In this document: positions 9,201 through 17,390 of the stretch, piece by piece | Layout: each line of letters begins with the position of its first letter | Position numbering within the stretch: the first letter of the stretch is position 1 | Assembly (NCBI RefSeq): GCF_041060425.1 | Contig: NZ_JAULBC010000002.1 | Span: forward strand, 1,182,883 to 1,246,882 | Reading direction: 5' to 3' | Length of the DNA: 64,000 bases | Source of the DNA: Danxiaibacter flavus | GTDB lineage: Bacteria > Bacteroidota > Bacteroidia > Chitinophagales > Chitinophagaceae | The notes under the pieces: generated by a model | The model's input: only the letters and a program-made list of their open reading frames with translations | Database searches by the model: none | Told to the model about the DNA's origin: nothing | Translations under genes and position numbers: made by a program

Positions 9201-11243
9201 TGCGGCCTTGTACGTACCTGATTTAGCGTAAGCATGCTTTATTTCGGCTTGTTTTGAAGTATAAGAGTATGGTGCAGTACCATCACCGAAGTCCCAGCTC
9301 CATGACAAAGCACCCACTGAAGACTCCGTAAAGGTTACCGTGCTCCGGTCTCCATCACATGTATTAATAGCTTGTTCTACGCGAGGAAAGGGCGGTAATA
9401 CTTTTATGTAACCTGGCTTTGTGAGAGAGCTTCTACAACCAGGATTTACCAGCGTTAATGTTACCGTATGCGTTCCGGCATCGGAATATTGGACACCAGG
9501 GGTTGAGTTATTCACATTAACTTCTCCATAGCCGTTTCCATAATCCGCTGTGATATAAGAAACAGTAGACATGTCAATTCCTGTTATATTAAACAGGATG
9601 GGTTCGCTTCCGCACACCGTTTGAGACAAAACTGAGAAATCAAATACGGGTTTCGCATACACAGTAACGGGATAAGATGCAGAACCTGTACATCCATTCT
9701 CTGTGACATAACTTAGTGTTACCGTATAGCTTCCGGCTTTTGCAAAGCTGTGTGACGGTGTTGCCGCGACGGATTTTTCGCCATCACCAAAATCCCACAA
9801 ATATTCTTTGACAGGGGTATTCGTTTGACTATAAAACTGGACATCCGTTTTTTCACAGGTGTTAGCCGGATAGATACTCGGAGAAATCGAAACCTGCGGT
9901 TTGGTTACTACGATACTCTGATAAACAGTATTGCTGCAGCCGTCTGCATTGGTAATCTTCAAAGCTACATTGTATGTTTTTTCGCTTGAAAATGTGAATG
10001 AGGATGATTGGGTGAAAGCAGTCGGATTAAAGCCGTAATAATAGTTATCAAAATCCCATTCCCATTTTACTGCGCCTTTTGTATTGTCCTTGAAATTAAG
10101 TGTAACAGGAACTTCGCAAATCTTGTTATTATCCAGCGTAAAAGGGGTCGGCACAGGACCTTCTTTTACTACAAAGCTTTTGGTTTTAGTATCGGTACAG
10201 GTGCCGTATTTTTTAGAAAGGCTTAATGTATGTGTCCCTCCTGTTGAAAATGTTGCAGTAAACGGACTGTAAAATCCGGCCTGGCTTCCGTCCAGCAGCC
10301 ACTGGGTATTATTTTCAGAAGGCATACTTAAGTCATTAAATGAAAGATTGTTATTTGTGCACAATTGTGCCGGCACTTCAAAATCAGTCGTAAAATTGGC
10401 CACATTAATTGTTACCGGTGCTGCTACCGCGGGTGTGCATCCTTCACTGCTCTTTACTTTCAGGCTTATATTATAAACTCCTTTTTTTCCGAATACGTGA
10501 GATGGAGTTTTTGCCACATCCGTTTTACTGTCGCCAAAATCCCATTCGTAAGATAACGTGCCTGGCCCCGTGCTGGTGTTGCTAACAGCGAGTGCATCAG
10601 ACTCTTTACATAACGTAGTCGTTACCGGCGTAAATGATGCGATAATGGCCGGCAATACGTTGATTTTTACGGATGAAGGATCACTGGATGCGATACAACC
10701 ATTGCTATTTACTACCGTTAATGCAGGCAATGCCGTCTGAGCTACGGAATAAGTATGTTGTATTTGAGAATAGCTGTCACCTTTGTCAGTTGCGCCATCG
10801 CCAAAATCCCAGAAATAATTGCTGATGGTTCCATCGCCGGCCGACGAAGTACTCGTAAAATTTACCACTAATGGAGAGCATCCTTTTATAACGTCAGCCT
10901 TAAAGCTGACCACAGGCTTTTTATACACCGTAATGGTCATTTCTTTGCTATCACTTTTACCATTGTCTGTCACCGTAAGCTTTATAGTATAAGTCTGTTC
11001 CGTCTTATAAGTAGCTCCTGCATCCTTGAGTGTCGATGTATTACCGTTTACACCAAGATCCCATTTGTAAGTGGCGGAGGGAGAAACGCCCGTTGACTTA
11101 TTGGTAAACTTAACAGTGAGTGGTGAGCAGCCCGAAGAATTATCTGCGGTAAAATCAGCCTTCTGCGCGATGGATATATCTGCAAATAATAACAGAAAGA
11201 ACAAGGGTACAATGCGAAAAAGCAGCCGGGATATGTATGTCAT
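6297..11243 (-). CDS. Giant multi-PKD protein with gliding-motility/T9SS C-terminal sorting domain
   Basis: A 1648-residue secreted protein. It has a signal peptide (hydrophobic residues about 8-25, ending SIAQK) and many PKD-like repeats marked by WDFGDG or close variants (about ten clear cases and several degenerate ones such as WDFDN and WHYGDG). Ig-like stretches follow. The C-terminal block of about 90 residues (FPTSFTPNNDNLNDRF ... WDGTRNNLPLPTGTYVYAAEI) matches the type B gliding-motility-associated sorting domain of the type IX secretion system. The protein is expected to be exported across the outer membrane and held at the surface, probably in adhesion or motility. It is isolated, with about 230-250 noncoding bases on each side. 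Confidence 0.93.
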   Translation of the reverse strand: MTYISRLLFRIVPLFFLLLFADISIAQKADFTADNSSGCSPLTVKFTNKSTGVSPSATYKWDLGVNGNTSTLKDAGATYKTEQTYTIKLTVTDNGKSDSKEMTITVYKKPVVSFKADVIKGCSPLVVNFTSTSSAGDGTISNYFWDFGDGATDKGDSYSQIQHTYSVAQTALPALTVVNSNGCIASSDPSSVKINVLPAIIASFTPVTTTLCKESDALAVSNTSTGPGTLSYEWDFGDSKTDVAKTPSHVFGKKGVYNISLKVKSSEGCTPAVAAPVTINVANFTTDFEVPAQLCTNNNLSFNDLSMPSENNTQWLLDGSQAGFYSPFTATFSTGGTHTLSLSKKYGTCTDTKTKSFVVKEGPVPTPFTLDNNKICEVPVTLNFKDNTKGAVKWEWDFDNYYYGFNPTAFTQSSSFTFSSEKTYNVALKITNADGCSNTVYQSIVVTKPQVSISPSIYPANTCEKTDVQFYSQTNTPVKEYLWDFGDGEKSVAATPSHSFAKAGSYTVTLSYVTENGCTGSASYPVTVYAKPVFDFSVLSQTVCGSEPILFNITGIDMSTVSYITADYGNGYGEVNVNNSTPGVQYSDAGTHTVTLTLVNPGCRSSLTKPGYIKVLPPFPRVEQAINTCDGDRSTVTFTESSVGALSWSWDFGDGTAPYSYTSKQAEIKHAYAKSGTYKAALTTTNGTCTMTDTTIVYVLKKQKPTLTLDRSSFCANDTVSINVDGLEDNPHAVNANNYNEYAFQKIEYSDGTMFSGAVSYKDYYSYFPIRLLASRFDSDKSGFRVITSSYYFGCEDTTDFAAVKISGPTAGFSVAQNNVCFKNEVQFNDLSKIKNNITISKWEWTFGDGEQITTFKAGAVKHKYNNPGYYSPYLKITDKNGCTSEGYLNESVNVVGPKANFSISQNPVSPDTYVYFNNYSLGDYYNANYTWHYGDGTSSNDYNGYHTYSKPGADTVVLIASNALYNCADTAKSVVFVKNINLSFTYTTTNINNSGCPPVLASFSNTSANTPKVSWDFGDGSTADNLNFASHTYQKPGKYKVTIYGYYDYGLVDSSFDYITINGPYATLSADKLYGCRAEEITLSAQAENTTQFTWDFGDGTLQDAQETSAKHKYLSPGVYTPALIVKNNEGCSFSYFLDQKIVIDTLHIAIETKPPVICVNGIASFQPEIYSIAKNEMQQELQYSWQFGTQSAADNSTLESPYFQYNDVGDYIVTVKAVSPFGCEAENTKIVSVKSRVHGTIAGPSDLCKGEYGTFTSDIPGMDKVTWEWDFDNSSHSALQNPDKQLFNEPRAYNVLLVVNNEGCLDTTSALLDVHANPVVNLLPAQPAICLGGSIQLNAHDGIIYNWHAAAGLTDVLNASPVVTPTTNTQYTVDVTNNFGCTSTDSITVKVVQPFKITTMPEVHVCNGDSIQLHVTGANNYTWTGTGLSSFTSADPIVKTDQSGVYTVTGHDEMNCLEDKADVQLKVEPLPTVTTIPDLSLVAGSSVVLQTSTSNDVVKWQWQPSQYLSCNNCSAPAASPNLASSYVVTVSTQYGCSAKDTVNIKVICNEGLVLFPTSFTPNNDNLNDRFNVRGKGIKLIKHLVIYERWGTVVFERNNFTLDDKFGGWDGTRNNLPLPTGTYVYAAEIVCATGEIFTYRGTVVLIR

Positions 11244-11435
11244 AAGGGGATGATGGTAGTAAGAGTATGATATTAAAGTTGTTTAGCTTTCAGAAGCCGT
11301 TAGCCACAGCTTTTAAAACTACCTTCAGGTTACATCTTTCATTTTTCAAAAAATATTGGAATAGCAGCAATATTACAACTACTATCAACACAAACCCATG
11401 GCCGCGTAAATTTTAAGGTGGGTTGCGGGCAAAAT

Positions 11436-11468
11436 AAGAGCGATCGCTTTTTTAAAACGATCGCTCTT
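11436..11468 (-). terminator. Terminator-like hairpin after atpC
   Basis: A perfect 11-bp inverted repeat (AAGAGCGATCG / CGATCGCTCTT) with an 11-base A/T loop, 25 bases after the atpC stop. On the minus strand it is followed by ATTTTG, a short T tract. Confidence 0.65.
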
Positions 11469-11493
11469 CTTATAACATTTAAACCGGAAGTTC

Positions 11494-11748
11494 TTAATCT
11501 TTTGCAACAGCTCCTTCTACAAGTACGCTGGCTTTATTATGCAGTACTTCTACAAAGCCACTTTGAATGTAGAATTCACTGAATTCGTTTTTGGTTTTCA
11601 GCACCTTCAAAGTGCCTTTACCCAAAGCACTAACGAGTGATGCGTGCTTCTCCAGTACTTCAAATAAGCCATCTATACCCGGAAGCTGTACACCATATAC
11701 TTCTCCGCTAAACAATTTTTTTTCCGGTGTTAATATCTCTAGAGTCAT
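11494..11748 (-). CDS. atpC: ATP synthase F1 epsilon subunit (short form)
   Basis: The central-stalk epsilon subunit of the F1 sector. The 84-residue protein contains only the N-terminal beta-sandwich domain (MTLEILTPEKKLFSGEVYGVQLPGIDGLFEVLEKHASLV, given here in two parts: MTLEILTPEKKLFSG and VYGVQLPGIDGLFEVLEKHA). The C-terminal helical inhibitory domain of longer homologues is missing, which is common in Bacteroidetes. It lies 101 bases downstream of atpD on the same strand, separated by an inverted pair of heptad arrays. Confidence 0.93.
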   Translation of the reverse strand: MTLEILTPEKKLFSGEVYGVQLPGIDGLFEVLEKHASLVSALGKGTLKVLKTKNEFSEFYIQSGFVEVLHNKASVLVEGAVAKD

Positions 11749-11752
11749 CTAT

Positions 11753-11841
11753 TTGAATTTCAGATTTGAGATTTGAGACTTGAAATTCGAAATCACTGAG
11801 CATGCTGCCCTTATAAAATTCCAAATATCAAATCTCAAATT
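11753..11841. repeat. Inverted pair of heptad arrays between atpD and atpC
   Basis: 11753-11795 reads as TTTGAGA/TTGAAAT-type 7-base words. 11820-11841 carries the reverse-complement type (ATCAAAT, CTCAAAT). The two can fold back across about 25 bases. They occupy almost the whole atpD-atpC spacer. Confidence 0.7.
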
Positions 11842-11849
11842 ATAATTTT

Positions 11850-13355
11850 TTATCCCTGTGCCTGAGCCAACAGTTTCTTACCTTTTTCGATAGCATCTTC
11901 CAATGTACCAACCAGGTTGAATGCAGCTTCCGGATATTCATCTACTTCACCATCCATGATAGCGTTAAAGCCACGGATAGTATCTTCAATGCTTACAAAT
12001 ACACCTTTCAGACCAGTGAACTGTTCAGCAACGTGGAAAGGCTGAGACAAGAAACGCTGTACTTTACGGGCGCGGGCCACAGTTAATTTATCTTCTTCGC
12101 TCAATTCATCCATACCGAGGATCGCGATGATATCCTGCAACTCTTTGTAACGCTGAAGGATCAATTTAACGCGGTCAGCAGTTCTATAGTGATTTTCACC
12201 TACAATAGCCGGAGTAAGGATACGGGAAGTAGAATCCAACGGGTCAACCGCAGGATAGATACCCAAATCCGCAATCTTACGGCTTAATACCGTAGTGGCA
12301 TCAAGGTGGGCAAAGGTTGTAGCCGGAGCAGGGTCAGTCAAGTCATCCGCTGGCACGTAAACCGCCTGTACAGACGTGATAGAACCATTCTTTGTAGAAG
12401 TGATCCTTTCCTGCATGATACCCATTTCAGTTGCAAGTGTTGGTTGGTAACCTACCGCAGAAGGCATACGGCCTAACAGTGCAGATACCTCAGAACCAGC
12501 CTGGGTGAAACGGAAGATATTATCTACGAAGAACAGGATGTCTTTACCTTTTCCGGTACCGTCGCCATCACGGAAATATTCAGCGATGGTAAGACCACTC
12601 AATGCCACACGTGCACGAGCTCCCGGAGGTTCGTTCATCTGTCCGAATACGAAAGTTGCTTTAGAATCTTTCAACTCTTCAACATTCACACTGCTCAGAT
12701 CCCATCCGCCTTCTTCCATGCTGTGTTTGAATTTATCACCGTATTTCATGATACCGGCTTCGATCATTTCACGCAACAGGTCATTACCTTCACGTGTACG
12801 CTCACCCACACCGGCGAATACAGACAAACCACCATATCCTTTAGCGATGTTGTTGATCAGTTCCTGGATCAATACGGTTTTACCTACACCCGCACCACCA
12901 AACAAACCGATCTTACCACCTTTTGCGTAAGGCTCGATAAGGTCAATAACTTTAATACCAGTGAACAATACTTCGGTAGCAGTGCTCAGGTCTTCAAATT
13001 TTGGAGGAAGAGCGTGGATAGGACGACCACCAGCTTTGCTTACAGCAGGTAAACCATCAATAGGGTCTCCGGTTACATTGAAAAGGCGCCCGTTAATCGC
13101 TTCACCAGTAGGCATTGTGATCGCCTTACCGGTATCAATAACCTCCAGGCCGCGAACAAGACCTTCAGTTCCATCCATCGCGATGGTACGTACACTGTCT
13201 TCACCTAAATGCTGCTGAACTTCAAGAACCAGCTTTTCGCCATTCGCCTTTGTAAGCTCCAGCGCATTATAAATTTCAGGCAGTTGCTGATCGTTAGGGA
13301 AGTGAACGTCAACCACGGCACCGATGATCTGTTTGATCTTACCTTTGTTAGCCAT
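11850..13355 (-). CDS. atpD: ATP synthase F1 beta subunit
   Basis: The catalytic beta subunit of F1 ATP synthase, 501 residues. It shows the P-loop GGAGVGKTVLIQELI near residue 155, the Glu-containing GVGERTREGNDL segment, the conserved ALLGRMPSAVGYQPTL stretch and VDPLDSTSRIL. The start (MANKGKIKQIIGAVVDVHFP) is standard. It is grouped with atpC; atpG lies 4 kb upstream on the same strand behind scpB, lysA and an ABC ATPase, and the remaining F1Fo genes are not in the window. A candidate -7 element lies about 85 bases upstream. Confidence 0.98.
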   Translation of the reverse strand: MANKGKIKQIIGAVVDVHFPNDQQLPEIYNALELTKANGEKLVLEVQQHLGEDSVRTIAMDGTEGLVRGLEVIDTGKAITMPTGEAINGRLFNVTGDPIDGLPAVSKAGGRPIHALPPKFEDLSTATEVLFTGIKVIDLIEPYAKGGKIGLFGGAGVGKTVLIQELINNIAKGYGGLSVFAGVGERTREGNDLLREMIEAGIMKYGDKFKHSMEEGGWDLSSVNVEELKDSKATFVFGQMNEPPGARARVALSGLTIAEYFRDGDGTGKGKDILFFVDNIFRFTQAGSEVSALLGRMPSAVGYQPTLATEMGIMQERITSTKNGSITSVQAVYVPADDLTDPAPATTFAHLDATTVLSRKIADLGIYPAVDPLDSTSRILTPAIVGENHYRTADRVKLILQRYKELQDIIAILGMDELSEEDKLTVARARKVQRFLSQPFHVAEQFTGLKGVFVSIEDTIRGFNAIMDGEVDEYPEAAFNLVGTLEDAIEKGKKLLAQAQG

Positions 13356-13438
13356 ATATTATTGAAAGGTTTTGAATTTACTGCGTTGATTATCTGCTAT
13401 TAACACACAACACAAACACCAACTTGCTATTTTGGCCG

Positions 13439-13446
13439 CAAAGGTA
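13439..13446 (-). promoter_or_regulatory. Candidate atpD promoter (-7 element)
   Basis: On the minus strand this reads TACCTTTG, a perfect match to TAnnTTTG, about 85 bases before the atpD start. No clear -33 TTG was found. Confidence 0.55.
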
Positions 13447-13490
13447 AGGGTTTACGGCCGGAAAAGAGAAATTTCCCATTCGAAAATCTG

Positions 13491-13630
13491 GGAATTTGAA
13501 ATTTGAAATTTAAAATTTGAGATTATTTGGCCGCCCCCGATCACATTAAGAAAAATCAACCTGCTTTTCCAGAATATTTCCCTCGCTTCGATCCATTTTC
13601 AAATCTTAGATTTCAAATCGAAAATCTAAC
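13491..13630. repeat. Heptad arrays bounding the MlaF-atpD spacer
   Basis: 13491-13525 is a run of GGAATTT, GAAATTT, GAAATTT, AAAATTT and GAGATTA words in 7-base register. 13597-13630 carries the opposite orientation (TCAAATC, TTAGATT, TCAAATC). The right array runs to the stop codon of the ABC ATPase gene. Confidence 0.7.
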
Positions 13631-14409
13631 TATTTCTTCTTCTCACTGTCCTCAAGCATGCGCATCTGTTTGGCATCCTGAAGAAACTCTGATGCAAAAA
13701 TGAACTCATTTAGTTTTTCATCTTTGCTGTAAATGATCTCTTTATTGCTTCCCTCCCATTGTTTGTAGCCCTTGTGCATGAACAGGATATAATCGCCTAT
13801 TTCCATTACGCTGTTCATGTCGTGTGTTACTACGATGGTGGTGATTTTGTATTCGGTCGTGATTTCCTTGATCAACTTATCTATCAGCAACGAAGTCTGA
13901 GGGTCAAGACCGGAGTTGGGCTCGTCGCAGAAAAGGTATTTTGGATTCAACACAATTGCCCTGGCAATACCTACACGCTTTTTCATGCCTCCGGATATTT
14001 CTGCCGGGTATTTTTTATTTGCTTCTTTCAGGTTAACCCTGTCGAGCACTTCATTCACCTTCTTCTTCTTCTCCCTATAGCTTAAACCAGAAAACATGTC
14101 CAACGGGAACATCACATTTTGTTCAACGGTCATTGAGTCAAAAAGTGCAGAACCCTGGAACAGCATGCCGATCTTCTGACGCAGTTGCTTCCGCTCCTCT
14201 TCCGGCATCTGCAGCATGCTTTCGCCATTATATAAAATATCACCGGAATCAGGCGTAAACAGGCCAACCATACATTTTGTAAGCACCGTTTTCCCGCTAC
14301 CGCTGGCACCGATAATGAGGTTGCATTTACCGGCCTGCATGGTAGCGCTGATGTCGTACAAAATGGTTTTGTCGCCAAAAGATTTCTTTATGTTACGAAT
14401 CTCGATCAT
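13630..14409 (-). CDS. MlaF-like ABC transporter ATP-binding protein
   Basis: A 259-residue ABC ATPase. It has a Walker A motif GASGSGKT near residue 33, a Q-loop region (IGMLFQGSALFDSMTVEQNV), the signature ISGGMKKRVGIARA, Walker B with YLFCDEPNSGLDP, and a switch His in VVTHDM. The FQGSALFDSMTV and SGGMKKRV stretches are typical of the MlaF/lipid-transport class. It probably powers the MlaE-like permease at 3342-4085 although the two genes are far apart and on opposite strands; that pairing is inference. Its start lies about 300 bases from the lysA stop, across a repeat-rich spacer. Confidence 0.88.
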   Translation of the reverse strand: MIEIRNIKKSFGDKTILYDISATMQAGKCNLIIGASGSGKTVLTKCMVGLFTPDSGDILYNGESMLQMPEEERKQLRQKIGMLFQGSALFDSMTVEQNVMFPLDMFSGLSYREKKKKVNEVLDRVNLKEANKKYPAEISGGMKKRVGIARAIVLNPKYLFCDEPNSGLDPQTSLLIDKLIKEITTEYKITTIVVTHDMNSVMEIGDYILFMHKGYKQWEGSNKEIIYSKDEKLNEFIFASEFLQDAKQMRMLEDSEKKK

Positions 14410-14442
14410 AAGTTAATGCTAACATTTAAAATGTCGTATAGT

Positions 14443-14714
14443 CAATAGTGAATGGTCAATGGTCAAAAATGCAGTCCTTAAAATAAAAATCAAGCTTGCT
14501 TAACTTGTCAGCATCTTTTATATTTTATTACTCACTGTTGACTATTCTCATAAAACATAATCCTAAAACAAGATACCTACCGGAGTAACCGGGATGATGC
14601 ACATTTCACTATCTACTCTTGACTATTCACGAAAAACATTCTTTTAAAAAGCAAGGAGCCTGTCGGAGTGATCAAGGTGACGCACATTTCACTATTCACC
14701 ATTGACCATTCACC
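14443..14714. repeat. Spacer element: 83-bp diverged tandem repeat bounded by inverted heptad arrays
   Basis: The left array, about 14443-14466, reads GTCAATA, GTGAATG, GTCAATG. The right array, about 14690-14713, is its reverse-complement type (TCACTAT, TCACCAT, TGACCAT, TCACC). Between them are two diverged 83-bp units containing CGGAGT..(A/G)(A/T)..G(A/G)TG(A/C)NGCACATTTCACTAT; CGGAG begins at 14581 and 14664. This accounts for nearly all of the gene-free stretch between lysA and the ABC ATPase gene. Confidence 0.7.
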
Positions 14715-15929
14715 CTACAACACCTCCACCTGGTTCATCAACAAATCTTCCAACACGTCTTTCTTCCTTATCAGCTTTGCTTCGCCATCTATCACAAGTA
14801 TTTCCTGTGGCTTGAAACGGGAATTATAGTGCGAGGCCATTTCTATGCCATAAGCGCCTGCATTATAAAAAGCCAGATAATCACCTTCACTTACTTCGTT
14901 CAGCATTCTATCTTCTGCAAAAGTATCTGTCTCACATATATTGCCAACAACGGTATATTCCTTTTCCGGACCGCTTGCATTTGAAATATTTTTGATCTCG
15001 TGATGTGAACCATAAAACATCGGGCGTATCAAATGGTTCAGTCCTGAATTAACACCGGCAAACAACGTTTCGCCAGATTGCTTCAACACGTTTACCTGGG
15101 TTATAAGATAACCCGCCTCACTTACTATGAATTTCCCCGGTTCAAACCAGACCTCGACCTTTTTGCCGTAAAGCTTCTCAAAAAGATTAAACTCTTCAGC
15201 GACTTTTTTACCCAGCGCCTGGATGTCGGTACCTTTTTCGCCTGGCTTGTAAGGCACTTTAAAACCGCCTCCAAGATCAATCACTTCCAGGTGAGGGAAG
15301 AATTTTGCAATATCAAACAACACTTCAATTCCTTTTGCAAAAACTTCTACATCTTTTATTTCACTTCCGGTATGAATGTGAAGCGTTCTTATTCTCAGAT
15401 TAGTGTCTTTTACAATTTGCAGAACGCTGTCAATATTCTCCAGCGGAATACCGAATTTGCTTTTGCTGTGACCGGTAGATATTTTAAGATTACCGCCAGC
15501 CATAATATTTGGTCTTACGCGGATACCCACAGGATAAGTATCGCTAAATTTCTCTCCAAACTTTTTCAGGTTAGACAGGCTATCAATATTAATATGAACG
15601 CCTTGTTCTTTTGCACCTTCAATTTCACAAAATGCAACATTGTTTGAAGTATACAGAATCCTATTAGATTCAAAGCCGGCTCTAACCGCAAGCAGTACTT
15701 CATTCAATGAACTACAGTCCACATTGCAGCCAATGCTTTTCACGTACTTAAGTATGTTGATGTTGGTGAGTGCTTTACAGGCATAGAAAAAACGGGCATT
15801 GCACCCTTCAAAGGCAGCAGTAAGTTTTTCGTATTGTTCTTTTATTTTTTCCGCGTGATAAACATATAGCGGTGTTCCAAAACGATCAGCAATTTCTACA
15901 AGCTGTTCCGATGTTAATTGTTGAGACAT
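14715..15929 (-). CDS. lysA: Diaminopimelate decarboxylase
   Basis: A PLP enzyme converting meso-diaminopimelate to lysine, the last step of lysine synthesis. The 404-residue protein has an alanine-racemase-type barrel with the PLP lysine in FFYACKALTN (about residue 52), an HIHTGSEI segment, the phosphate-binding glycines in DLGGGFKVP, and an EPGKFIVSEAG stretch. The substrate/PLP-site motif VGNICETDTFAEDR follows near residue 330. The ATG at 15929 gives a normal N-terminus. It is isolated between repeat-rich spacer and scpB (87-base gap), same strand. Confidence 0.95.
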   Translation of the reverse strand: MSQQLTSEQLVEIADRFGTPLYVYHAEKIKEQYEKLTAAFEGCNARFFYACKALTNINILKYVKSIGCNVDCSSLNEVLLAVRAGFESNRILYTSNNVAFCEIEGAKEQGVHINIDSLSNLKKFGEKFSDTYPVGIRVRPNIMAGGNLKISTGHSKSKFGIPLENIDSVLQIVKDTNLRIRTLHIHTGSEIKDVEVFAKGIEVLFDIAKFFPHLEVIDLGGGFKVPYKPGEKGTDIQALGKKVAEEFNLFEKLYGKKVEVWFEPGKFIVSEAGYLITQVNVLKQSGETLFAGVNSGLNHLIRPMFYGSHHEIKNISNASGPEKEYTVVGNICETDTFAEDRMLNEVSEGDYLAFYNAGAYGIEMASHYNSRFKPQEILVIDGEAKLIRKKDVLEDLLMNQVEVL

Positions 15930-16016
15930 TTGACGAAGATACGATTTGAATAATGTGTTTGGTTATAAAAAGAAAGTCCCCGCAATTGGAGGACTTATCA
16001 GTAATATGATGATTGT

Positions 16017-17141
16017 TTATTTTTTTGTTTCAGGATCTTCTTCATCATCTTCCTGCTCATTGTCCGCTTCTGACGATTGCTCGTCATCCTGCTTCGAATT
16101 GTGCTTAGTATCGTCTTCCTCCTCTTCTTCTTCCGAAAGATCATCGTCTTCATCGACGCCTTCAAATGCTTCTTCATCTGCTAATTCATCTTCCTCGACT
16201 GATTCATCTTCTTCATCAAATTCGTTGTTGTTCTCATCCAATTCGTCCTCTTCGTCCAACTCACCCTGTTCTTCTAATTCATCATCTTCTTCAAATTCTT
16301 CGAAGGCTTCTTCTTCACTTTCATCTCCAGTCACATCTTCATCAGCTTCATCTTCCTGAATTTCTTCATCCAGTTCAGCAGCAAATTCTTCGTCTACAGA
16401 TGCACGATTCTCTTCTTGTTCAACCTGTGCAGTTATATCATTCTCTCCTTGTTCCTCATTAGTTTCTGCATGTTCGATCAGATCACCATTGCTGTCAACA
16501 GCGAGTGGAGCTTCCTCATTTTCACCTTCAGCTATCTCTGGCAAATTTTCTCCTAACTGGCCATCACGAACCAAAGTTGGCTCGATCAATTGCTCAGCAA
16601 GAATTTCATTTATCTTAGGAAGATCAGCCGTTGAGTTGATACCAAAATAATCCATGAAGGATTTTGAAGTTGAGTAAACCAATGGCTTACCAGGCAGCAA
16701 TTCGTTACGGCCGGTTATAACGATCAGTTCTTTTTCCAGTAGTTTCTGAACACTGTAATCACTATTCACACCACGGATAGCTTCAATCTCTCCTTTTGTG
16801 ATGGGTTGTTTGTAAGCTACAATTGCCAGTGTCTCCAATGCCGCTGTTGAAAGGCGTTTCAGAAACTTGTCACCGTTTAATTGTCCTACCGTTTTATAGA
16901 AGTCTTTCTTTGTAAGAAATTGCCAGCCGCCACCACTTTCGCGTACTTCAAAAGGATAAAATTCAGCGTTGTATTTTTCGCGGATACCTTCAATGCAGCT
17001 TTCCACCTGGTCAAGCATGATGCGCTCTTCCATAAAGCCAAAAGCGTTATTGATCAGCTCAACAATGTCCATGCTGGTCAATGGCTTTTCACTGGCAAAA
17101 ATCAGTGCTTCAATATGTGGTATAATCTCCGATAATTCCAT
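16017..17141 (-). CDS. scpB: Segregation and condensation protein B with a long acidic tail
   Basis: ScpB is the winged-helix kleisin-partner subunit of the SMC-ScpAB condensin, which compacts and segregates the chromosome. Residues 1 to about 185 are the conserved two-winged-helix core (IEALIFASEKPLTSMDIVEL, LETLAIVAYKQPITKGEIE, YSTSKSFMDYFGI). From about residue 195 to 374 the protein is an extremely acidic, low-complexity Glu/Asp tail without obvious fold. Typical ScpB proteins are around 180-280 residues, so this tail roughly doubles the protein. scpA is not in the window. Confidence 0.93.
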   Translation of the reverse strand: MELSEIIPHIEALIFASEKPLTSMDIVELINNAFGFMEERIMLDQVESCIEGIREKYNAEFYPFEVRESGGGWQFLTKKDFYKTVGQLNGDKFLKRLSTAALETLAIVAYKQPITKGEIEAIRGVNSDYSVQKLLEKELIVITGRNELLPGKPLVYSTSKSFMDYFGINSTADLPKINEILAEQLIEPTLVRDGQLGENLPEIAEGENEEAPLAVDSNGDLIEHAETNEEQGENDITAQVEQEENRASVDEEFAAELDEEIQEDEADEDVTGDESEEEAFEEFEEDDELEEQGELDEEDELDENNNEFDEEDESVEEDELADEEAFEGVDEDDDLSEEEEEEDDTKHNSKQDDEQSSEADNEQEDDEEDPETKK

Positions 17142-17184
17142 ACGCTATTTAAAAAATTGGAAATACACGCAGCTATAAATTAAA

Positions 17185-17266
17185 ATGTGTAAACCTGCGA
17201 AGGGGTGAATGTAAACATTTTTTTAGTTTCTTCATCAACATTCACCTTTCTGCCGATTTACACACT
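17185..17266. repeat. Imperfect palindrome between scpB and atpG
   Basis: Arms 17185-17212 and 17238-17266 are inverted copies sharing TGTGTAAA and GGTGAATGT, with a T-rich loop of about 25 bases. This is a REP/MITE-like noncoding hairpin; there is no ORF. Confidence 0.6.
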
Positions 17267-17276
17267 TGTTATTTTA

Positions 17277-17390
17277 AGTACGAGATACGAAGTACGAAGT
17301 ACCTTAATTCTAACAACCTCATTATACATTCGCCACTTCTTCTCACTTAATAATTGTAATTGTCCACTTTCAATTGTCAATTGTCAATTA
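17277..17390. repeat. Heptad-word arrays TACGAAG and TCAATTG
   Basis: 17277-17303 reads as TACGAGA/TACGAAG words in a 7-base register. 17366-17390 reads TCAATTG, TCAATTG, TCAATTA and runs into the stop codon of atpG. Confidence 0.65.

Noticed and set aside
12505..13403. Several long plus-strand ORFs opposite atpD
   Set aside because: They are antisense shadows of a well-supported, highly conserved gene.
15946..16462. Serine-rich and histidine/leucine-rich plus-strand ORFs opposite the scpB tail
   Set aside because: They are mirror frames of the Glu/Asp codons of ScpB; composition is explained by that.
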